Part shown: one piece after another, positions 1 through 11,933 of the stretch
Layout of the letters: every line of letters starts with the position of its first letter
How positions within the stretch are numbered: the stretch's first letter is position 1
Assembly: GCA_036583965.1 (NCBI GenBank)
Contig: JAZBQD010000021.1
Coordinates: 21,171,620-21,235,619 of the forward strand
Length of the DNA: 64,000 bases
From: Prunella strophiata
Taxonomy: Eukaryota > Chordata > Aves > Passeriformes > Prunellidae
Direction: 5' to 3'
The notes under the pieces: generated by a model
The model's input: only the letters and a program-made list of their open reading frames with translations
Databases searched by the model: none
Told to the model about the DNA's origin: nothing
Made by a program: the position numbers and the translations under genes

Positions 1-1629
1 CAAGGACTGGATCCGAGCCCTGGCAGAGGAGATCTGCATGACTTATGAGGCTGACTCTTACCCTTGGCTTGGCCCTTGACACTAGTCTGGAGCGCACATG
101 TTGTTTGGGTAAACCCGCAGCAGGAAGGAGCCTTGGCAGGGTTTGCTGGTGAGTCCCTGCGTGTGTGGAGCGTGGCTGTGGAGCACAGCCTGGCAGCACA
201 GCAGCAGCTCTTCAGCTGGGCCACTGGGGCTTGGCTGTGTCTGGTCCCAAAGCCACGTGGCAGGGCTGCAAACTCGGAGCATTTCAGGGCTTCTCTGTTC
301 ACAAGCATCACCCGGGGTTCGGTGCGGGTAGGGGTTGCCCCGTGCAAGGTCTTGTGGGTGTTCCCTCTGTCCATGGAGGGACACGGGGCCCAGACAGAGC
401 TGTGGTAGCTGGAACTGGTGCAAGCCACTGGACAGGCACTGGGGAGACAGGACAAGCTGCAGCATGGCAAAATGGGGGGATGAGCATGGCTGACTTCCTG
501 AGGCACTGGGGCTTGGGGGAACCTGAGGGTCTGTGGGGTCTGTGTGACAGAGCAAAGCAATTTGTCCTCAGCAGCTCTTTGATTAGTTTTGGAGTTGGAT
601 CAACAACAGTGCACTGAAAATGCAAACCAGATGCAAATGTAGTTATTTATGCAGCAGCATAGGCTGAGAACACCATTTAACAAGAAAGATTGGGGGTTTG
701 GAGCAAAGGGGTGAGTTGTACAATGGCAGAATAGTGAGATGTGTGATATTTTGAAACAAAACCTGGAACTTCTGTGGTGTCCTGCTCAAGAGGATCCTGC
801 AGAACCTGAGAACAAGCTCTGTGCCCTGGGAGCGTGTGAATGCCTTGTCATGTATGAGCTAAGCAAGTGCTTCAGTTTGCTGTGTAGAGAGAAACGTGAC
901 TGAAACCATTTTACCTCTGCTACAAAATATTCTTAGTGTGAAGAATCTCCTGAAGGAATAAGCGCTCTTGTTCCCAGCTGCTCTCAGAAAGCCTTCTGGC
1001 CTTCCTTGGGATCACTCCACTCTCAATGGCAGTGGGCTGAAGATTAGATAAGTATTTTTGTGTGTAGTGCAGTAGCCGGCTCAAAGGGATCAGCAAACTT
1101 GGAATAATAGTTCATAACAAAATGCCTTCTGAAAAGCTGCCTGACTCGTGTTACTCCCATTGGCTCAGTTTTAGCTGGTGTGAAGGGCAGAGGGAAAACG
1201 TGGATAATGTGGAAGGTTCACCTTTTCAAGGAGCCCCTTTCTTTCAGTTTCATGCCAAGTGCTTGAGCCCTGCAGCTTTCAGCCCTGTTTTGTTCAGCGT
1301 TTCCTTTGCTTCCTGCTGGTTGAAAAGCTGTTTATGCTAATGCTGCCGGGAAGATCTGAGGGGCCGGCTGTGCCGTGGATGGAGCCCGCGTCGCCTCGCG
1401 CCGTGGCCGTGCGCGCGGCTGGAACGCTGCCCAAAGCGGCACCTCCACACGGCTGGCTTCCTGCTGGGGGAGCACTGTCCTGTCCTTCTGGGTGCCCCAT
1501 GGATCTTCTCTTTCAGCAGACCACTGTGTGCCACATCATCCCCTTCTGGGACCTTGGGCCCTTCTGGATCCATTGGCTAGAATCTCTCTAACGGGAAGGC
1601 TCGTATTGTTCATAGCGACTTCCACAGAG

Positions 1630-1843
1630 GCAAAATTTTTTCACTGGGAGGTGGTCAGGCACCAGCACAAGCTGCCTAGGGCAGTGGTGTAGTCACCATC
1701 CCAGGGAGGGGTTTAAAAGGCGTGTAGGTGTGGTATTTGGGGACATGGGTTAGTCGTGGCCTTGGCGGTGCTGGCTCGGTGGTTAGACTTGATGATCTTA
1801 AGAGTCTTTTCCAACCCAAGTGATTCTTCAATTGTCTGAATTC
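1630..1843 (+). mobile_element. CR1 LINE, 3' end fragment
   Basis: The order of motifs matches the 3' end of avian CR1: a 'tttttcactgggaggtggtcaggcacc' type start, then gggcagtggtgtagtcacca, a 'gtgtaggtgtggtatttggggacatgg' type segment, then gacttgatgatctt and ttttccaacccaagtgattct. It is 5'-truncated, as is usual for CR1, and diverged, with no open frame left. It is inserted in the sense direction of ZFHX3 in intron 1. Confidence 0.9.
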
Positions 1844-3719
1844 TTGGCTTTTTTGGGATAATCAACCAGTTTGTGAGGACTTGCAGCCCCAGCTCTTTGG
1901 AACCTGTGGGTCAATGTTGTTTGGGTGTTCTTTCATGAGCGGGCAGGGCTGGCTTGTTAATTTTGCTCCCACTGTAGACATGTTGGATGTGGCCATGTGT
2001 CCTGATGGAAACAGTCTGGCACAGAGCATAGCACTGGAGGAAATCAGAACTGAGCTTGGGCTTTTGGTTGGTAAAGCCTCACTGCAAAAGAGGAAGAGAG
2101 ATGTAAGGTGTTCAGGATTTGTCAAGAGTGGTGTCTTGCTCATCAGACCATATTTGCCAGTGAAACAACTCCACTGTGATCAGGGTGTGTGCTAAAACAC
2201 GGCTTGGTCTCACTTGGGGAGGTGCAAAATATGACTTGCTATGTGAAAAGGAAAAATTAGTTTGTAATTGCTTCATTAAAATGTTGAACTTGGCAAATAA
2301 AGATCAGTATTTTCAGGTAGGTTTTTTTTTTGGTTAGGAATTGCATAAGAGAAATCCCAAGGCACTATGTTGTAAAATGCTGGCAGGAGAACCCCAGCTA
2401 GGAATCATTCTTCACACTGTGCATCCATGTTCCCTGTTATGCTCAGGTTTTGGCACATAAGTACCGTTTTATCCTAATATCTCAAGCCTTGTTGCGGGGT
2501 TTTCAGCACTTCCCTTAGGCTGGCAGGTGTCTTGCTGCTTTCTGGCACCTTAATGAATGTGAGGGAGCTGGGATCCCTGTCTTCTGTTGAACTTGAAAGG
2601 TAGAAGCATTTTACAGAAGTGGGAATTGAAACTCTTGGTATTGCCATTCGAATCTCCAGCCAGTGTTGCTGAGGAAGTTTGAAAAGATCTTTCTATTCTA
2701 TGAAGTAATTCTTCACATATTTGTGTGATAGCAGCTGTTGTAGAAATCACATAAAATGACAACATGCTCCTGCCACCTTGTTTTACCCTCTTCTGTGACC
2801 ATCCTGCTTGCCAAGCGAGGCAGTGTGTTCTCACCTAATTGCAGGCAGTATCAAAACTCATATGCATAAAGGAACAAAATTAAAGTTGCTTTGGCAACAT
2901 ACATTCTGTTCTTCCTTAATTTTTGAATTCTTGATCCTAGGCAATTATTTTTATCATGTCTTTCCACTTGCAATTTCCTAAGTGTTACCCGAGTGCTGTG
3001 CAGCACGCCAGGTGTGAGAGGCACCACAGAAAGCTTTGATGCTCCAGATTCGTTCTGTCGGCACTTCAGAGGGTCACAGTGACTGCCTCACACCCCCTGC
3101 CTGGGCTCCTGCTCTTAGGAGCTTTGAGCATTCCTGTACCCAGGGACCTCCAAGGTCCGTGCCCAAGCTATTCTGTGTTTCTATGACCATGAAGTTGAGT
3201 TGGCTGCTCACTCACCTTTGGTGCATCCATCCCTAGTTTTCAGGCTGGAACAAGTGTCATCAAGTGCCATTGCTGAGACAGGAGCTTCTTGGCCGAGCTG
3301 GACACCACACTCACCAGGCGTTGTCCTTCTGAGGAGGCTGCAGAAGGCCAGGCTGAGTGTGTGAGGAGGGCTGTGGGCAGAGTGAGCGCACCGCTAGTCC
3401 TGTGCTGTCCTTGTCCTCCCCCACCTCTGTCCTTTTTGGCTTTCCTGAGCCACTGGCACCTTGGAGCTGACTGAGGGCCCGAGTGCTTCACTGTGCCATG
3501 CAGCTGGGCAGGGGGAGGGCAGCCTGCAGGGACCCTGGGCCAGGTAATGGCTGTGGGTGTAATGCATCTGCCTGTATCTTCTCCCTGTCCTCAGCACCCT
3601 CTTTTCCATGGTGCCATGTGGGTCATTAGCTGAGGGAACAGTTTCTCACTGTCGCTTTCTCCTTTTGTTTTCCTCCTTCCTCATTGCTTCTAGTCTTGGT
3701 TTACTGCCAAACAGCCTCT

Positions 3720-3800
3720 TGTGAAAGGGCCGCCTAATTAACCCTGTGCTAATTAACAATTTAAAATTACACAGCACGGCTGTTCATATTTAATTCTCGG
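3720..3800. promoter_or_regulatory. Candidate homeodomain-motif patch
   Basis: An AT-rich island in GC-rich surroundings. It has two direct copies of TAATTAAC (3735-3742 and 3750-3757, 15 bp apart), followed by a run of A/T (aacaatttaaaattaca) and ttcatatttaatt. Such spaced TAAT cores are typical of homeodomain-bound intronic elements. No conservation evidence is available here, so this is inference only. Confidence 0.25.
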
Positions 3801-4959
3801 GAAGCCTGGGCAACAGCAGGAGCCCCCTCCTCCCTCCCGCTCCATCCCTGCTGCCCGCACTGCTTGCCAGTGTCCCCAGGGGAGGAAGCAGCCTGGTGCC
3901 ACGGGCTGGGGGTGCCCAGGAGCCCCAGCTTGCCAGGAGTTGCAGGGTGTTGCTTTAGGACCAGCTACTTCTTGGTGGAAGCATTGCTGGAAATGGAATG
4001 TCTGTCCCTTTGAGGATGGGGCTGGGGGCTGGAAGGAGGTGGCAGGGGGACACAGGGATTGACTCCACGCGTGTTCTGCACGGCATGGCTGCCAGCTGCC
4101 AGGCCTGGTTGGTAGGGAGTGGCAGAAGTGGGGGGCACACAGTGTTGTGCTGTCACCTGCATCTGCCATGCAGGCTCCGCTCTGGGCCACCTTGGTGCCA
4201 CGTCGGCTCCAAGGGACTGTGAGATGAGCTGTGAGGAAGGGGCAGGGGCTGGGACGGGCCGTGGGCCAGAGGCAAGGTGGGCATGGCAGTGGTGGGATGT
4301 GAGGCTGCAGAAGGGAGCAGGAGAGCCCTTCCTTGCCACTGGGGCAGTGTGAGAGCACAGAGTCTCCGGCACTCAAGCTGTTCTCTCTGTAACTGGAGTT
4401 CATTGATTTTACGGGAAACCATGTTTACAGACAGAGTGCTGATCGACCTGACGAGTTGACTTCTGCCTCCTTAAGTAAGAACTACCTTTTCTTATTGACT
4501 GGCTGATAAACAGAGCAGAGAGGGCGGCAGGGGGAGCGAATGGGAGGTATGGAGCACACTGCTGTCTGTCCGTCTGAGCTCTCACACACTGTGTCTGTCC
4601 CCACACAGGTGGCCTAGGGGCACTTTGGGCTGGTGGAAGACACGGGGCCCAATAGTGGGCTAATAACTGCATTGTGCTCCTGCTTAGAACCCGGTTTGCT
4701 ATAGCAAGGAAATTGCTGTTTTCAGTTTAAACAGATGATTCCTGCAGCTTCTGTGTGAATAGAAACAAATATTTTCATGCCTTATGCTCCCTTCGGGAAC
4801 TGCTCTGATGGTGACTGAACCATCAGAAGAGCTTGGGCTTGTGCAGGGGCTCAGCCTGTGTCCGAGGCTTGGGCTGGCCATTTTGGCTCTGGTGTTTTCC
4901 ACATGCTCTGTAAGGGCTTTTCTGTGTTGAGGAAAGGAGAGAAGATTCCTTTGGCATAG

Positions 4960-5225
4960 CACATCTTGAGCTGGTTAACTTGGAGTGAGTGGGGGAGAGC
5001 TGTTAAAGCAAGCCAAGGCAGAAAAGCCCACCAATTAATTGGAGCGTGCGGGTCCGCCTGGCCGGGCCGGGCCAGGAGAGAGATTGGCTTTCCTGTCAAT
5101 AAACAAGTCCCCAGTGCAGCATCAAAGCTGCAGTCCTTTATCAATCGCAGCCTCCTCTTCCCGCATGTTCCTGTAACTTACCAAGCATTTATTACATTGA
5201 TTTTCCAATCAGGCTGTTAACCCTC
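4960..5225. promoter_or_regulatory. Candidate conserved enhancer in intron 1
   Basis: An AT-rich block with dense motif-like sites. It contains the 12-bp palindrome CCAATTAATTGG (5031-5042), GATTGG, a forkhead-type AATAAACAA (about 5099), ATCAAAG, TTTATCAATCG, TTTATTACATTGATT and CCAATCAGG. The density of CCAAT and TAAT/ATTA cores resembles conserved enhancers of developmental transcription-factor genes, and ZFHX3 introns would be expected to hold such elements. This is judged from composition only; no alignment was possible. Confidence 0.4.
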
Positions 5226-7256
5226 CCGCCCCTCCAGCCCTGCTAACCCTTCTGGCCTGGCTGTCAGTCAGGCACCTCCTGCCAGTCAGGAGCTCTTGAT
5301 GGCAGAACTGCTGTGCCCCTGGCTGTGTCTCACCTGGCTGTGTGTCCTGGGAGCTGGCCATGCTGGCCTGCACAATGATCCAGGTCTAAAAGAATTGGTA
5401 GGGTGTGGTCATTCCATGTTGTGCCTTTAAGTCCTCATAGATATTGCTAAAACTTCACTTGGCCAAAGTACAAGGCTTATGGAGTTTCTTTTTCCTCATT
5501 TCCCCTGAATAAATCTGTTTTGGTTTAATTTGGATTGCAGTTGCCGGTGCAGAAGTAGCAGTGAAAAGGGAGAGAGTAGGCGTGTTGTGGGAAGGTGAAT
5601 GTGCAGCCTCAACACAGAAGGATCTGGGATCAGTGATCCAGGGAGGGAGCTGGTGCAGTAGGGGCTGTTACATGGCTGGAGCATATTTTAGGCTAGGGGA
5701 GCAAAACTGGCTGGCTAAACCCAGAGCCTTTTGGCAGCAGGATACTGCTTTTCCTTCTTGTTCTGCTCAGTGCACCAGATTACTGCTGCTGCAGAGCAAA
5801 TCCCTGTTTATTCCCAGTGCAACTCTAGAAGCAGCTGTGTATGGCATAGAATCCAGGGAAGGTGAAACTGGAGGTGCTGTGGAGTAATGTTGTGTGTGAT
5901 CACATTGGGTGATGTCTCCGTTGCACCTGCGTGTCCTTCTGCAGGCATCCTTGCACATGGGCTTTGAGAGTATGACTTTGCCTTCAGTGGTACTTGTAAA
6001 TGCTTTTTCTTTGAGCTTCACTGGAAGTCAAATGTAAAGAGAGAGTACTAACACATGAGAGAAATCAGCGGAAGCGTGGATGGCTTTGTGTAGTAAAGGA
6101 AAATAAACTGGGAGATAGTGAAACCAGAAAAAAAAAGCTGATTGTCACTGGGTTTTCTTTTGCTTGAACTAATTCAGGTAGTTCACACAGGGCTGCTGTG
6201 GTACATGACTGGCTTTGCACCTGATCAAACCTCTGGCAAGTTTCCAGTTCTTTTCACACTTTCTGTATGAGCTGAAGAGGGGTCCATTAGGATTGCAGCA
6301 TTGGAGTTGTTGGCCAGATGCAGCAGAAAGGGTCACGGTGACAGGGGTCCCTGGATGTCGGCCATGGTCAGTAGCCCGGGCCCGCTGACTGCCTGGCAGA
6401 CCTCCAATGGGAATCCTCCAGTTACGCTGATTTTGGTGGAATGGAGGTAGTGGGAAGGGTGTCCTCCTCTTCCAGGACCTGCACCACCGTTTGTCTCCAG
6501 GGGTTAGAGGAAGCAATCTGTGTGCAGAGGCTGTGCCCTGCAGGATCTCTGGGAGGTTCCTGGAGCATGGTGGGCTGACCACTCTCCAATCCCCAGGATG
6601 CACCCTTGTCAGATCTGGAATTTCCTGTTTGGTTTGTCTCCTGACATCTCTCTGTTTAAGCTCTGTCCAGACCAGGGCAGTTACGTCTCCTGTGCTCACT
6701 GAGCACTGTTACTCCAAAATCGCTGTGAGTTCTCTGGGTGATGTGGTCTGCCATTGAGGTGCATGTGTGGTAGCGCTGGGTCTGCATTTCACAAGCCATT
6801 AGCAGAAAGGGTGGTGCCCAGAAAAACAGCATCTGCCTTAGGGGGAGCCAGAGAATACCAGAGTTGTAAAGCCAAAGAGCTGTTTTGTTGTGGTATCTTG
6901 TTTCTGTCACAAGCTTTCCCATGATGTTTTGTTTTCGGAAGACCCAAGGCCTTGGGGGTGACAGTGCAGGTCCTACAATCTTCCTGCTGGCTCCCTTTAG
7001 GAGAGATGTTAAGGAGATTTTTTGCCACTTTCCAGGCCCCTTCAGTTTTCCTCTTGTGTTGCTGCTGCCAGCATGTTTATATTGCTCATTCCCAGCAGTA
7101 CCTTGCCCAAGGCTGGGCTGCCTGTCCCTGGAGCCCGTGTTGGCACACCAGCCCGACTTTGGTGCTGAGAAGCGGGGTCAGCAGCCCTTGTGGTGGTGGG
7201 GTCCTTGCGGGAGCACCCTGACTCACCTGCCTCTCCCCTTCTGTCCCCATCCACAG

Positions 7257-7302
7257 GTCGGAGCCGTACCGGGTGCAATGAGCGCTCCGTGCCGGCCCTG
7301 CC
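7257..7302 (+). other. ZFHX3: ZFHX3 5' UTR segment in the first coding exon
   Basis: Forty-six bases between the intron 1 acceptor (AG at 7255-7256) and the start ATG at 7303. It holds an upstream ATG at 7278 in another frame. That uORF runs 12 codons to a TGA at 7314-7316 and so overlaps the ZFHX3 start. Both ATGs have G at -3; only the main one also has G at +4. Confidence 0.75.
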
Positions 7303-7316
7303 ATGGAAGGCTGTGA
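7278..7316 (+). CDS. Overlapping upstream ORF (12 codons)
   Basis: ATG at 7278, in a reasonable context (G at -3), opens a 12-codon frame ending with TGA at 7314-7316. It is 25 nt upstream of the ZFHX3 ATG, hence out of frame, and it ends 11 nt past that ATG. If present in the mature 5' leader it would be expected to reduce initiation at 7303. The peptide itself shows no domain. Use is unproven. Confidence 0.35.
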   Translation: MSAPCRPCHGRL

Positions 7317-10000
7317 CTCGCCCGTCATCCCCGGGAAGGACAATGGGTGCGGCATTCCTCAGCACCAGCAATGGACTGATCTCAACAGCGCCCACCTCCC
7401 TGACCCGGCCGGCAGCATGGAGCAGCCCGCGGCGGAGAGCTGCAGCCCCCTGGACAGCCTGAGGGTCCCCTTCCCCGAGCGCGTCGCCGAGAGCAGCGCG
7501 GCGGGTCCCGGCGCCGAGCCCGCGGGCAAGGAGGTGAGCTGCGGGCAGTGCGCGGCCTCCTTCGCCGGCCTGCAGAGCTACATGGAGCACCGCTGTGCCG
7601 GCGCCCGCCCGCCCCCGCCGCTGCGGGGGGAGAGCGGGAGCGACAGCAGCGAGGACGGCGAGGAGGAGAGCGACGTGGAGAACCTGGCCGGCGAGATCGT
7701 CTACCAGCCCGACGGCTCAGCCTACATCGTGGAGAGCCTCAGCCAGCTGGTGCAAAGCGGGGGTGCCGGCGGCAGCGGGACTCTCCCCTCGCTGCTCCCG
7801 AACTCTCTGCCCAAGCAGGGAGAGCCCTCTGCTGCCGCTCCCGTCTACCCACAGATCATCAACACTTTCCACATAGCCTCATCCTTCGGGAAGTGGTTTG
7901 AGGGCTCAGACCAGGCCTTCCCGAATACCTCAGCCCTGGCGGGCATCAGCCCCGTCCTGCACAGCTTCCGCGTCTTCGATGTGCGACACAAAAGCAACAA
8001 GGATTACCTGAACAGTGACGGTTCTGCCAAAAGCTCCTGCGTATCCAAAGATGTTCCCAACAATGTGGACCTGTCCAAATTCGATGGCTTTGTACTCTAT
8101 GGGAAGAGGAAGCCCATCCTGATGTGTTTCTTGTGCAAGCTCTCCTTTGGGTATGTCCGCTCGTTCGTGACCCATGCCGTGCACGACCACCGAATGACTC
8201 TGAGTGAGGAGGAGCGGAAAATTCTTAGCAATAAGAACATCTCCGCTATCATCCAAGGGATAGGCAAAGACAAGGAACCCCTTGTCAGCTTTCTGGAACC
8301 AAAAAACAAAACCTTTCAGCACCCTCTCGTTTCCACAGCTAACCTCATAGGCCCTGGACACAGTTTTTATGGTAAATTCAGTGGCATTTGCATGGAAGGT
8401 GAGCAGGCCCTCCAGGCCGGGGCGGCCGGTGGAGCTGAGCCGCCGCCGGCAGCGGGAGTCCTGGCCCCCAGTGCACTCCTCAACCTGGGTGGGCTGACCA
8501 GCTCAGCTCTGAAGACTCCCATTACCTCAGTCCCCCTGGGGCCGCTGGCTTCCAGTCCCACCAAATCCTCAGAGGGGAAGGACCCTGGGGTGGCAGGGGG
8601 GGAGAAACAAGAGGGGGACGACCAGGACAGCCTCTCGGAAAAGGTGGAGCCAGCCGAGGAGGTAGAAGAGGAAGAGGAGGAGGATGTGGAAGAGGAGGAG
8701 GAGGAAGAGGAAGAGGAGGAAGAGGAAGAAGATGAGGATGATGAGGGTTGCAAAGGACTATTTCCAAACGAGTTGGAGGATGAACTTGAGGACCGGCCCC
8801 AGGAGGATGTTGGGGCTGTGGCAGGCAGTGGCAGCAGCAAAAAGGACCTTGCTCTCTCAAACCAAAGCATTTCTAACTCTCCCTTAATGCCTAACGTGCT
8901 CCAGACCCTGTCACGGGGCACGGCTTCTACTAGTTCTAATTCTGCTTCTTCCTTTGTCTTTGATGGTGCAAACAGGAGGAATCACTTAAGCTTTAACAAT
9001 GAGGGCGGCGGAGCCAGTGTGGCCGAGGGCAGCAGGAGGCTGGACTTCATCGATGAAAGTGCCAATAAAGACAATGCCACAGCACCAGAACCAAATGAGA
9101 GTGCAGAGGGCGAGGACGGGAGCTACATCTCCCATCACCAGCATGCTGGCCCCCTCTGTGAACTTGGGGGTGGGGAGTGCCCCTCGGGGAGCGGCGTGGA
9201 GTGCCCAAAGTGCGACACGGTCCTGGGCTCCTCGCGGTCGCTGGGTGGCCACATGACTATGATGCATTCTCGCAACTCATGTAAGACACTCAAGTGTCCC
9301 AAGTGCAATTGGCACTACAAGTACCAGCAGACGCTTGAGGCGCACATGAAGGAGAAACATCCCGAGCCAGGTGGCTCCTGCGTCTACTGCAAGAGCGGGC
9401 AGCCGCACCCGCGGCTGGCGCGGGGCGAGAGCTACACCTGTGGTTACAAGCCCTTCCGCTGCGAGGTCTGTAACTACTCCACAACTACCAAAGGCAACCT
9501 CAGTATTCATATGCAGTCCGACAAGCATCTCAACAACATGCAGAACCTGCAGAATGGAGGGGGAGAGCAAGTCTTCAGCCACACCGCGGGGGCAGCGGCG
9601 GCAGCAGCCGCTGCTGCGGCAGCCGCTGCCGCCAACATCGGTAGCACCTGTGGGGCTCCCTCCCCCACCAAACCAAAAACCAAACCTACATGGCGGTGCG
9701 AGGTGTGCGACTATGAGACCAACGTAGCTAGAAACCTTCGGATTCACATGACCAGTGAAAAGCACATGCACAATATGATGTTGCTTCAGCAAAACATGTC
9801 CCAAATCCAGCATAACCGGCACCTAGGCCTCGGCAGCCTGCCGTCCCCCGCCGAGGCCGAGCTCTACCAGTACTACCTGGCGCAGAACATGAACCTTCCC
9901 AACCTGAAGATGGACAGCACTTCCTCAGATGCACAGTTCATGATGGGGGGGTTCCAGCTTGATCCCACCAACCCCATGGCAACGATGGCTCCAACTCTAG
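7303..10000 (+). CDS. ZFHX3: ZFHX3, first coding exon (residues 1-899 and first base of codon 900)
   Basis: This exon encodes the N-terminal quarter of zinc finger homeobox 3 (ATBF1), a nuclear transcription factor involved in neuronal and muscle differentiation. The ATG at 7303 has a strong context (gccATGg) and opens with MEGCDSPV, as in mammalian ZFHX3. Visible features are: an atypical finger at C80/C83; a glycine- and serine-rich linker followed by a conserved stretch containing [17 protein letters not shown]; a C2H2 finger at C275/C278 with H291/H296; an acidic Glu run at about 447-482; C2H2 fingers starting at C634, C665, C720 and C799; and a 14-Ala run at 764-777. The exon ends PTL plus one base at the donor CTAG|GTGAGG. 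The frame would run on into the intron to a TGA at about 10033, which is not coding. The 5' third is very GC- and CpG-rich. Identification rests on near-identity to the recalled human protein. Confidence 0.97.
8655..8750 (+). repeat. ZFHX3: Coding GAG/GAA tract (poly-Glu)
   Basis: An imperfect purine-only GAG/GAA/GAT tract encoding the acidic run of ZFHX3, around residues 447-482. It is a known feature of the family and variable in length between species. The tract gives long antisense serine/proline/leucine frames that are artefacts. Repeat length may be polymorphic or mis-assembled. Confidence 0.85.
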
Positions 10001-11933
10001 GTGAGGCTGAAGGGGTTTCCACCATGTTCATGTGAGAGACCCAGCAGAGGCACCCCATGAGCTACCTTTGTGTGGTGGTCGAGCATGGAGGCTGCGCTGT
10101 GCAGATTTCTCATCTGTGTTTTCACCCAGAGCAGTTTTTCCTTATCTTGTGGCTTTTCTAGTACATTTTCCAAGAGTTTTCATAGGGAGTTGTACAGCAG
10201 ACAAGGGTTACGGAGGCCTTGGTGCTGAATGTTCTTCCTTGTTGTGGAAAGCATCCTAACTACAGTGTTTCCTGAGAACTTCTCCTGGCTTTGGTGAGGA
10301 GTGGGAGCAGTTTGGTGTATGGCTTTGAGAGAAGGTGCAGTCACCTGCTGGCACTCCCAAAGGCAGGTGTATTTGTTCGGGGTTGGTGTGTTCCACGCTG
10401 GGTTGCCTTGAGAAGACAAGGTAAGCAGGTTAGAGAGGGGTGGAAGGGGTGGTGTTTCTCTGCTGCTAGTGACAGATGGGATTGGAGGCTTTTGAAGCTC
10501 AGAGTCCCTCACTACTGAAGCACGGGGCAGTTGCAATAAATTGGGAGTGTTATAACTGAAGCTCCTCAAGTAAATGACAGGGCCTTGGATATCCATGAGC
10601 TGCCTGGAGAGCAGTTTGTGAACTGTGCACTTGGTGGTTGTAAGTCTCACACTGAGGGTTGCAGAGGGGGGCCCTGCCTGTGTTAATAAGCACTTGACAC
10701 CAGCTTGGCCCTTTTGACTCAGATGCACACACTATGAGCTTTGTGAGTAGTGAAGCAGATCTTTCCCATTCTTACACTTTGGTCCAAAACTGAGCAGAAC
10801 ATTAATAATTCAGAAGAGTCTGCTTCTGGGTTTTTCCTGCATGGTGAGTTTGGGAGAGAGTGTCTTAAAGAGCGCTTGCTTCTCAGCAAATAAGTTGCAA
10901 AATAGGAAATGAAAAGTTAGGGAAATAACATCTTTTTGATTAACTGAGGAATTGTTGACCTGGTTCCTTTCATAGGATTGTTAAGCTGAGCTGTGACATC
11001 AAATCAAGGTAAAATACCAAAAAACTGTAGGAAGAGCATAAATGTCATAAACATGGAAAAGGAGAGCAAAGTGGCACAGGAGTCCTGCTTTGTCTCTGTG
11101 CTTGTTCAGAGTTTCTCTGCATCTCTCAGGTGCTCTGGTGTGAGTTGGAGCCTGTTGTGAGCAGAGCTGAGCTCTGGTTTGCAGAGTCAGCCTGACAAAC
11201 ATGGGGTCCTCCTGGCTCTCCGTGACATGCTCTCACACCCTCTTTATTAGTTGTTGTCATTATCTTTACCTGTCTTTACCTTGTCAAAACAGTTTTTAGA
11301 AGATTCTTCACCATTTTGAACTCTTGGACAAGAGATGAGATATAACAGTGCAGGAGTGGCACTTCTCAGGTTGTTTCTGTCCATGCCATGTTCTGCACTG
11401 TTGCCAACTTGTGATAGCAGTGCGGTGACCTCCCTGTGATGCAGCCATCACCTGGCCTGTGACTGTTGACCTTTGTTTTATGTGGTAGGGACTGTGCTTG
11501 GCTACTGCATGACATAGCATTTGCTTCTCCAGGGAGGCAAGAAGAAGCAGCATGAAGTGTTAATGCTGTTCTTGAAATAGCCACAGAAACTTTCAGTGTG
11601 GTGCTATGGAATTCTTCATTCTCTCAAAGTCTGTAGGGTTCTTCTTGCCGCCTTTGATGGGCAGAGGGCTGGATGATCCTTCAGCAAGAGGGTAGCAAGG
11701 GTGATAGTAGTCCATTCCCAGCCTTCTATGCTGGCTGCAGTAACTTTTTTCTTCAGCTCTGGTGCAGACCAGCAAGACAGAGGAGTGCGTGAAGGGAGGC
11801 ACAGCTGCGTGTGGTCTCACTGTGTGTCTGTGGGTACACAGGTGGCACTTGGGAGCAGCTCATGTTCTGCTCTGTGTTTATCTTCTGGAATTCAGCCTTT
11901 CTGACCTCTTCTTCCCCTTTTTTCTTTGTGCAG
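10001..11933 (+). other. ZFHX3: ZFHX3 intron 2
   Basis: A 1933-bp intron with donor GTGAGG and acceptor ttttttctttgtgcag. Phase is 1: the last base G of exon 7257-10000 joins TG at 11934 to make Val900. Its sequence is unique-looking, with no repeat, CpG pocket or second gene visible. The documented short isoform (ATBF1-B) starts downstream of this point, so an internal promoter could lie here, but I see no TATA or CpG signature for one. Confidence 0.9.

Larger units (their letters stand above)
1..7256 (+). other. ZFHX3: ZFHX3 intron 1 (3' part, open to the left)
   Basis: Non-coding sequence upstream of the first coding exon. It ends in a pyrimidine-rich acceptor (ctgtccccatccacag, 7241-7256). 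It holds a small CpG-rich pocket near 1368-1440, a CR1 fragment (1630-1843), a short homeodomain-motif patch (3720-3800) and an AT-rich candidate element (4960-5225), each listed separately. Open frames here are short, lack recognisable domains and overlap on both strands, so I call none of them genes. A non-coding first exon could lie inside or to the left of the window; I cannot see one. I see nothing else in 1844-3719, 3801-4959 or 5226-7256. Confidence 0.8.

Noticed and set aside
3753..4403. 216-codon antisense frame in intron 1
   Set aside because: Low-complexity Pro/Ser/Cys-rich composition typical of non-coding GC-rich DNA; no domain.
8367..8921. Antisense serine-rich frame opposite the poly-Glu tract
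   Set aside because: Pure shadow of the ZFHX3 coding GAG/GAA tract.
10001..10035. ZFHX3 ending at the TGA about 33 nt past the first coding exon
   Set aside because: The consensus donor at 10001 and the exactly matching continuation at 11934 show it is intron read-through.
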